Assembly: GCA_964017235.1 (NCBI GenBank)
Contig: OZ024931.1
Span: 136,402,033-136,466,032 of the forward strand
From: Sabellastarte sp. h YS-2021
Taxonomy: Eukaryota > Annelida > Polychaeta > Sabellida > Sabellidae
Direction of reading: 5' to 3'
DNA length: 64,000 nt
Positions 57,669-64,000 of this stretch are shown one piece after another (the stretch's first letter is position 1; each line of letters opens with the position of its first letter). The notes under the pieces were generated by a model, which was given only the letters and a program-made list of their open reading frames with translations, made no database searches and was not told the DNA's origin. Made by a program: the position numbers and the translations under genes.

Positions 57669-58889
57669 CTAAGTCCAAGAAGATTTATCCACATTTTTAT
57701 AAAACTGCGTCGGTTTATAACATTTAGTCTGTGGATTCCAAAAAAGATCTAATCTATCGTAAGTCTTTCTGACATCTTTTGCAACATTGAGGTACTCACA
57801 CAAATTGCATTGCATTGGTGGATGGTTTACAATTCTATAAACTCCTTTCCAGGAGAGATATCTGTTATACAGTTCATCATTACCATCTAACATAATCAGA
57901 TACTCGGCCAGTTCCTTTGGTGAAGCAAAGTCCTTTATGTCAATGTCTGAATAATTGTAAGCACCCAAAACAACTGGTACAACATCAGCATGTATGGCCT
58001 TCCAGAGCTTCTCAGTCACATAATCATCACATAAACTGTTCTCAAAGGATAGGTAAAATTTGTATGTGGTGTTGAGCATATTAAGGCACACTAATTCAGA
58101 TTCACGTTGAAAGTGATCACACTTCAGACTTCCGCATTTACCATAGATGTCCACATCAATATAGTTCTGCAGATGTTTCACATACTCAAACCTCTTACTC
58201 TTTGTTTGACAATGACTCACAAACCAAGCCACCAGTTTGGACCTTCCCTGGGCATAGTTTCTATTCATCAAGGCTGTATCAGGGATTTCTCTTTTCAAAA
58301 ACAACCCTCCATTGACACATTTGAGATGGCTACTGTTCATCCAAATATCCGAGGTACGATCATAGGTCCAGGTTGTGTTGAACCTTCCGTTATATCTGAA
58401 ATAGTTACCCTTGTTTATTGGACTTTCACGAATATGCATGATCCAATTCTGATCTGGCAATCTAACAGTAGGGAAACTGTTTACATATATCAGATGAAAC
58501 AGCAATGCATCACTGGTGAGAAGTTCATCTTTGTCATCAGTTGCCAGACAGTTTGTAAATTTACAAGTCTTGAATGCATCACTTCCAACACCAAACCACT
58601 TGCCTTTGTTAGCCCTTGTCCAGTACAATATCTTGAATATCCTTATCCCTGATTTATTGCTGGCAGCCAGTGACTTGTCTGTCAGGCTGTAGTGTTCCAA
58701 AGTAACAGCATTGTTACCACTCACCATCTCAAACTGTGGCTGCTTAATGAGATTCGGCTGATACACAAATTTCAGGTACAAAACAGAAACTAAGAAACAT
58801 TTACTGATCAGTAAAACAACTAATAGTCTTATACACCTGAATCTCATCATTTCAATTGTACATAACATACTCATTTGTTCATGGTTCAA
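57669..58889 (-). CDS. Alpha-1,3-fucosyltransferase (GT10), copy B, full-length ORF
   Basis: A single-exon frame of 406 residues, within the usual GT10 length. A type II topology is seen: signal-anchor at about residues 19-40 (IRLLVVLLISKCFLVSVLYL), stem, then the catalytic domain. GT10 blocks include WFGVGSDAF, WIMHIRESPIN, FNTTWTYDRTSDI, KLVAWFVSHCQTK, VDIYGKCGSLKC, FYLSFENSLCDDY, YVTEKLWKAIHADVVPVVLG and a Cys-containing C-terminus. N-glycosylation sequons include NTT and NSS. It should use GDP-fucose in the Golgi. One oddity is AYNYS running straight into DIDIKDF. Copies A and C have ELMPPNSYIDI there, so 21 bp and seven residues are lost from the conserved P..SYI segment, which may abolish or alter activity. 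The start at 58889 is conserved with copy A; internal Met at residues 7, 14 and 15 are alternatives. Confidence 0.88.
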   Translation of the reverse strand: MNHEQMSMLCTIEMMRFRCIRLLVVLLISKCFLVSVLYLKFVYQPNLIKQPQFEMVSGNNAVTLEHYSLTDKSLAASNKSGIRIFKILYWTRANKGKWFGVGSDAFKTCKFTNCLATDDKDELLTSDALLFHLIYVNSFPTVRLPDQNWIMHIRESPINKGNYFRYNGRFNTTWTYDRTSDIWMNSSHLKCVNGGLFLKREIPDTALMNRNYAQGRSKLVAWFVSHCQTKSKRFEYVKHLQNYIDVDIYGKCGSLKCDHFQRESELVCLNMLNTTYKFYLSFENSLCDDYVTEKLWKAIHADVVPVVLGAYNYSDIDIKDFASPKELAEYLIMLDGNDELYNRYLSWKGVYRIVNHPPMQCNLCEYLNVAKDVRKTYDRLDLFWNPQTKCYKPTQFYKNVDKSSWT

Positions 58890-59214
58890 AGTGATTTCCT
58901 CTAATAAATATAAATCAATATGTTACTCCCTTAAACACATATGTAACTATGCTATTAATGTGTAGGGTTTTATTTCATTTCAGGAGCTCCCAACTCACAA
59001 ACAATGTGTCCACACTGAACAAATGCCAAGAGCAGAATTGTAACTCTATTCATATACATCTTAAGTATGGGCAATTGTGTGACATAGTATCACCAGTAAC
59101 AGGTGTTCCAATTCATGACAGGATAACTGTCTTCACATTATCAGAATGAGAAAGCTTTTCACAAAAAAAAATTACTTGAAAGTTTTTACATCCTGTTCAG
59201 CAGTTAGGATTATA

Positions 59215-59312
59215 CTGAGACAGGTCCTCACCATTGTCACTTATGAGATAGGCTCATATGTGACAACTTGTGATTAGATGCCAAACCTTCTAATCCACTA
59301 GGCCATCAAGCA
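59215..59312 (-). mobile_element. Second-family SINE remnant (unit 2)
   Basis: GAGACAGGTCCTCACCATTG, TTAGATGCCAAACC and TAGGCCATCAAGCAC. Paralog of 45056-45145. Confidence 0.6.
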
Positions 59313-59758
59313 CCTGTCGTAGTAGAAGCAAATAATGGCAAAACCATAATGTTAGGAAATGTATTTATGTTGGCACGAGTTCTGGGATCATTTCCAGTTG
59401 AAATCTTATTTGAATAGGATTATTTAAGCTTAAATGCTCACTCAAGTTATATAACAGGACATTATGAGATATCTTGGGGTGAATATACATTTTTAGGATG
59501 TAAACCAGTGAGTAGCAGTTGACAACTATTAGTTTCCCATGTAAGTTCAAACCTTTGGCAGGTATTCGCCAAAGGCCACATCATAACTTTTGTATACAAA
59601 TAAAGCCAGCTTAAGTGTAAGATTTAGCAAATACATGTCCAGTCATATAGCGGTCACCTGCAGATATGATGAAGGTATGGTAATATCTGGAACAAAGATG
59701 AAGGTACCATGTCTATTTAACATATATCTTAAAATATATATGTTTAAAATCCAACATA

Positions 59759-59905
59759 GGGGACTCGGTGGTATAGCAGTTAGAGTGTTCACCCTCAACC
59801 TCTGATGTCGCTGGTTCTAATCTCGGTCCAGACACTTCATGTCGGAAAGTTGGCAGTTACTTGCAGAATCTTGACCACTACTTCCTCCACCTGTACCCTA
59901 ACTGT
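59759..59905 (+). mobile_element. Third tRNA-derived SINE
   Basis: Head GGGGACTCGGTGGTATAGCA with GTTAGAGTGTTCACCCTCAACC and B box GGTTCTAATCTC, then the shared SINE body GGAAAGTTGGCAGTTACTTGC and TTCCTCCACCTGTACC. The tail is absent. Confidence 0.65.
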
Positions 59906-59914
59906 TTTCCCTGT

Positions 59915-60002
59915 CCCGTTCAACAGTCAGGTTCATGTTGGGACTGGTCCTCAGCATTGTTACTTGTAATAGTTGAACCCACACAGAGGTGATTCAATGT
60001 GA
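59915..60002 (-). mobile_element. Second-family SINE fragment (unit 3)
   Basis: CCCGTTCAACAGTCAGGTTC, GGGACTGGTCCTCAGCATTG and TTGAACCCACACAGAGGTGA. Counterpart of 39585 and 47561. Confidence 0.6.
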
Positions 60003-60721
60003 TGGGAGGTATCAGGCAATCATACACAAGGAATCTACAAAGCCAGTCAGATTTACCCCATGGCACCCCCTTACTAGTTAAACTGGAGTCATGAAAACAT
60101 ATTTTGGGTTTTTGACCTTAATCTCCTTTATTTTTAGTTTTAGAGACTTTGAATGTTTTGGGAGGAAATGGAAAACAATATGCTGGGATCCCATACAAAC
60201 TAGAGGCCATAAAAAGCAGATTTTGTGTTTATTTTATCTCTATAATTGCTGTTAGAGCTTTTTAATGTATTGGGGGGTAATAGGTAACCATATTCTGGGT
60301 CTAGAAATCCCATCAGGTATTTTGACACTCCTCACCATAATCTGGTGCATAATTTTGCAATATCTGTTAGACAGTGTATTAACAAATTTATGAAAGTGTG
60401 TCTGTTATATTATTTTTAGGAGAATCTTTTTGACAGCACAATTTCCTTTTCATCTTCCTTTAAGATTTAACTTGTTTTAATTTTTCAACTTTCTGGGGTG
60501 ATATGTTTATATTTCCTCTTGGAAATGTTAGTTATCCCAAAGATAGGGTTTACAAATATTTTGTAAATGTTTACACCTTTTCAAAAGTTTCTAATGTTTA
60601 CTGGGTTGTTTACATATGTGCAGACGCTTGTCAGTACACAGATGACGAGTTTAATATGAAGAAACTTTTATTTCTGAATGTAATAATATCTTTGGACATA
60701 AATTGAATAAAGGTAGGACAG

Positions 60722-60873
60722 GTAAAGTTAGGTATTTACATCCTGTTCAAAATCTAGGATCACATTGAGGCAAGTCCTCAGCATTGTCACTTCTGGGAGT
60801 CCAACCCACACAGAGGTGACAGCCTGTGATTAGATGCCAAACCTGCTAGCTCACTAGGTCACTGATGATCCCC
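60722..60873 (-). mobile_element. Second-family SINE copy (unit 3)
   Basis: GTTAGGTATTTACATCCTGTTC, GAGGCAAGTCCTCAGCATTG, GTCCAACCCACACAGAGG, GATTAGATGCCAAACC and CTAGGTCACTGATGATCCCC. Orthologous in position to 42219-42364. Confidence 0.7.
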
Positions 60874-61415
60874 AATACAGAGAAAAGTAGTGCGAATGTA
60901 CACAATAGGACGTTAGATAGCAGGTATTAAGAGGAAATTTGTTCTAAATTAACTAAAAGGCCACCCTTATACCAATTGCTGTTTCAGAGACTTTTCTGAA
61001 TGGTCAAATATATACAAAGAAGGCTATCTATGTTTTATATATGTTATATGCCATTTTGACCCCACCTGCCATTTTAAATGGCGGCACTGCTGTTTTAACA
61101 GGCAATCCGTTGTTTTATATGGCTCAGTCATTTACATCAGTGAATTGCAGTGTAAATAAAACATTAATTCATTTATAGAATGATGTTTATTTTGACTGTA
61201 ATTGATCAATATATACATGTATATATTGATATCTTTTGATCAACCCACAAAATAATGTTAACTATTAAATTAGTTGTAAAAGCCATCAGGCACAGTTGTA
61301 AACCTCAGAATCTAACCCGCTCTTCCATGTTATACAGGACACTACCAACTTTTCAATGTGAGGTTGGACAGGCAATAGCTTCCAGGGCTTGACAGGATGG
61401 AGGCAAGTTGGTGTA

Positions 61416-61421
61416 TTTATT
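61416..61421 (-). promoter_or_regulatory. Poly(A) signal AATAAA, gene C
   Basis: AATAAA on the - strand in the conserved context ACCAACTTGCCTCC, downstream of copy C. Confidence 0.4.
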
Positions 61422-61527
61422 GCAAAAGTAACACAGAACATAGCTGATCTTTCAATTTCCATTTCCTCATCAAAAGAAAACTCCCTACACAACAAAAATA
61501 CTTATAATTGGCCCAATAAGCTCAAAC

Positions 61528-62760
61528 CTAACACAAATCTGCAGAAATTTGACAAAGCAAAGTCCGTGAAGATGTATTCACATTTTTATAAAACTGTGTA
61601 GGTTTATAACATTTAGTCTGTGGATTCCAAAAAAGATCTAATCTATCATAAGTCTTTCTGACATCTTTTACAACATTGAGATATTCACACAAATTGCATT
61701 GTACAGGTGGATGCTTTACAATTTCATAAACTCCTTTCCAGGAGAGATACCTGTTATACAGTTCATCATTATTATCTAACATAATCAGATATTCTGCCAG
61801 TTCCTTTGGTGAAGCAAAGTCCTTTATGTCAATGTATGAATTTGGTGGCATCAGTTCTGAATAGTTGTAAGCACCCAAAACAACTGGTACCACATTATTA
61901 TGTATAGCCTTCCAAGGCTTCTCTGTCATGTAATCATCACAAAGCCTGTTTTCAAAGGACAGGTAAAATTTGTATGTGGTGTTGAGCATATTGAGGCACA
62001 CTAGTTCAGATTCACATCAAAATCGTCCACATTTCAGACTTCCGCATTTACCATAGATGTCTACATCAATATAGTTCTGCAGATGTTTCACATACTCAAG
62101 CCTCTTACTCTTTGTCTCGCAATGACTCACAAACCAAGCCACCAATTTGGACCTTCCCTGGGCATAGTTTCTATTCATCAAGGCTGAATCTGGGATTTCT
62201 CTTTTAAAAAACAACCCTCCATTGACACTTTTCAGATGGCTACTGTTCGTCCAAATATCCGAGGTGCGATCATAGGTCCAGGTTGTGTTGAACATTCCAT
62301 TATATCTGGAATAGTTACCCTTGTTTATCGGACTTTCACGAATATGCATGATCCATTTCTGATCTGGCAATCTAACAGTAGGAAAACTGTTTACATATTT
62401 CAGATGAAACAGCAATGCATCACCGGTGAGAAGTTCCTTTTTGTCATCAGTTGCCAGACAGTTTGTAAATTTACAAGTCTTGAATGCATCACTTCCAACA
62501 CCAAACCACTTGCCTTTGTTATCCCTTGTCCAGTACAATATCTTGAATATCCTTGTCTCTGATTTATTGCTGGCAGCCAGTGACTTGTCTGTGAGGCTGT
62601 AGTGTTCGGAAGTAACAGCATTGTTACCACTCACCATCTCAAACTGTGGCTGGGTAGGGATATTCGGCTGATACACAAATTTCAGGTACAAAACAGACAC
62701 TAAGAAACATTTACTGATCAGTAAAAGGACTAATAGTCTTATATAACCGAATTCCATCAT
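61528..62760 (-). pseudogene. Alpha-1,3-fucosyltransferase (GT10), copy C, decayed
   Basis: Same single-exon gene as copies A and B, with several lesions. An in-frame TGA at 62017-62019 (GRF, stop, CES where B reads HFQRES) splits it into 247- and 157-residue parts in the same frame. Upstream, the codon before the Met pair is TAA where A and B have GAA, so only the internal Met at 62760 can start it. The normal stop TAG is now TTG, adding ten residues (LLCQISADLC). Conserved residues have changed: FENS to FENR and TEKLW to TEKPW, next to the donor site. The ELMPPNSYIDI segment is intact. A pseudogene is by far the simplest reading. Confidence 0.85.
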
Positions 62761-62943
62761 TTAAATTGTACATAAGTGTTTTCCTCTATTAATTTCAATC
62801 AATGTGTTACTCCCTTAAACACCAGCATCACTCTGTTATTAATGTGTAGGCTTTTTTTGTCATTTCAGAAGCTTCCAACTCACAAACAATCTGTGTCCAC
62901 ACTGAACAAATGCCACTAACAAAAAAATGTAACTTTATTCGCA

Positions 62944-64000
62944 TAAATTTCAATTTATTGATTCAAAAATATACACCATATTTCTAGAAGTCTCCTTTCA
63001 AATTGGTAGCATAGTAATATTTCAAATGATTCCATTCTTAACAACAATACTTTTGTCTAAACATATCCCCTGTGGTTCGTATGTGGTGGTTTGCAGGAAC
63101 TATTCAATATATCCCAGATAGTAAACAGACAATGACCATTTCCATAGGTCATTCAGGTATTGCTGAATATCCAATGATCCACCAACTAACGAGTTTAGAC
63201 AAGAAACCCATCAATAATGGCAGCTAAATTCTTCTCCATTATTGTTTAAGCCTCTGCATACAAGGGCTCACGCTAACGTGGCTTGGCTACCATCATTCAT
63301 GGCTTTACAACTAGGTATCTTTGTGGGCGGTATCGACAAATGACGGCACCTTCTTTTCTGAATCAATAACTTTAAAATGGCCATATTTTAAAAGATACCT
63401 GATAATACATAATAAATGTAATGTCACCACTACCCTGTCTAATACATGAAGAAACTTTCAAAATCAAATCGACTGCTTTTTAGGTATTTTGTTGCACAAC
63501 ATGAACTGAAGTTGAGAAAGGATAAAAAGGGTCAATTATCTAAGTTAATTAAAATGCTTACAACTGACGTGACAGAGTATAAATATAGAGTATTTTGTTT
63601 AATAATAGTGATATGGAAACATTGACAAGTATGAAATATTAAACCAAAAAGTTGCAACACATATTCCTAGCTCCATGAGACTTAAAATTCACGCTTGAAA
63701 AGTAATAAGTAAGACACAGTGGTTTTTTCAAATAAAATGGGAAAAACTTTAGAATCATTATCCTAATTCAAAATGTAAATAATAATTCTAATTGTTTACA
63801 TTAGATAAACAATGCATCACATGTTAGAAAACGATAATACAACACATTCTTAAAATGATGAAATCAAGTCTGGAAATACTTGTAAAACAGAAACATGGAC
63901 AAAGAAGTATTGGAATCATATCAAAAACCATATCACTCTTTTAACTGGATTTCTGTCAAAGGTTTTTATTTATATTTGGTCAGTGGGTGCACTTTCGGCC
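62944..64000. other. Unique non-coding flank
   Basis: Past the end of the duplicated 5' flank of copy C, the sequence has no similarity to the other units. It contains no long frame, splice-flanked exon or recognised repeat. Confidence 0.5.

Larger units (their letters stand above)
45396..59557. repeat. Segmental duplication unit 2
   Basis: It starts with the same GTATTCGCCAAAGGCCACATC as units 1 and 3, follows the unit 1 order of landmarks, and contains gene copy B. It is longer because of the 6.8-kb LINE. It lacks MITE M1, the SINE inside the gene and most of the SINE at the 42.2-kb position. Confidence 0.8.
59558..62943. repeat. Segmental duplication unit 3 (partial)
   Basis: It starts at GGTATTCGCCAAAGGCCACATC. 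It continues through the SINE remnants and the 60.1-60.6 kb block homologous to 39.7-42.1 kb minus both insertions, then gene copy C. Homology of its gene 5' flank to copies A and B stops at AACTTTATTC, about 62943, after which sequence is unique. It is the most diverged unit. Confidence 0.75.

Noticed and set aside
58107-58652. 181-codon + strand frame opposite fucosyltransferase copy B (also 43979-44266 and 62236-62562 opposite A and C)
   Set aside because: Antisense shadow. It recurs only because the sense gene is duplicated, and it has no domain or start context.

Overview
The window is AT-rich eukaryotic nuclear DNA from an animal. I infer a marine invertebrate, most likely a mollusc and possibly a bivalve. 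The grounds are a cluster of intronless GT10 fucosyltransferase genes, several tRNA-derived SINEs (one with a tRNA-Gly-like head), L1/Tx1-type and CR1/jockey-type LINE remnants, and many non-autonomous DNA elements carrying internal minisatellites. No lineage marker settles the species. There are no operons, no bacterial genes, no CRISPR arrays and no free-standing tRNA or rRNA genes.

1-13 kb is gene-poor. It holds a possible 3.9 kb element bounded by imperfect inverted repeats (1.3-5.2 kb) and a heavily decayed L1/Tx1 LINE on the + strand (about 7.17-9.68 kb). 13-18 kb is a tandem array of roughly 640-bp units, invaded by a 386-bp hAT-type MITE with a clean 8-bp target duplication and by an element with an AGGTCA-rich internal minisatellite. 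18.6-27.5 kb is a striking tandem array on the - strand. At least nine exon-like cassettes, each with a recognisable acceptor and most with a good donor, are separated by related intron-like spacers and broken up by SINEs and other insertions. 27.8-30 kb has a 5'-truncated LINE tail, a small palindromic MITE and one convincing but orphan exon. 30-35 kb holds two satellite-like arrays. One carries a perfect RFX/X-box palindrome and is split by a 714-bp MITE. The other is a higher-order repeat of about 0.8-0.9 kb built from 145-bp subunits. A SINE with an intact 14-bp duplication follows at 35.3 kb.

36.8-62.9 kb is a segmental triplication, all in one orientation, each unit holding one alpha-1,3-fucosyltransferase (GT10) gene on the - strand. 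Copy A (43.3-44.7 kb) is split by a SINE inside the conserved catalytic motif. Copy B (57.7-58.9 kb) is an uninterrupted 406-residue ORF but lacks seven residues of a conserved motif. Copy C (61.5-62.8 kb) has premature stops, a lost stop codon and changed motif residues. The units act as each other's empty-site controls. Units 1 and 2 share two insertions that unit 3 lacks. Unit 1 alone has the SINE in the gene and another MITE, and unit 2 alone has a 6.8-kb L1/Tx1-like LINE (47.9-54.7 kb). That LINE has a nearly complete ORF2 with three lesions, no recognisable ORF1 and roughly 200-bp tandem repeats at its 5' end.

The most notable items are the repeated exon-like array, the three fucosyltransferase paralogs each damaged differently, the datable insertion history, and the minisatellites that multiply nuclear-receptor-like and RFX-like binding motifs. 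All functional statements are inferred by reading the sequence. No database search was run.
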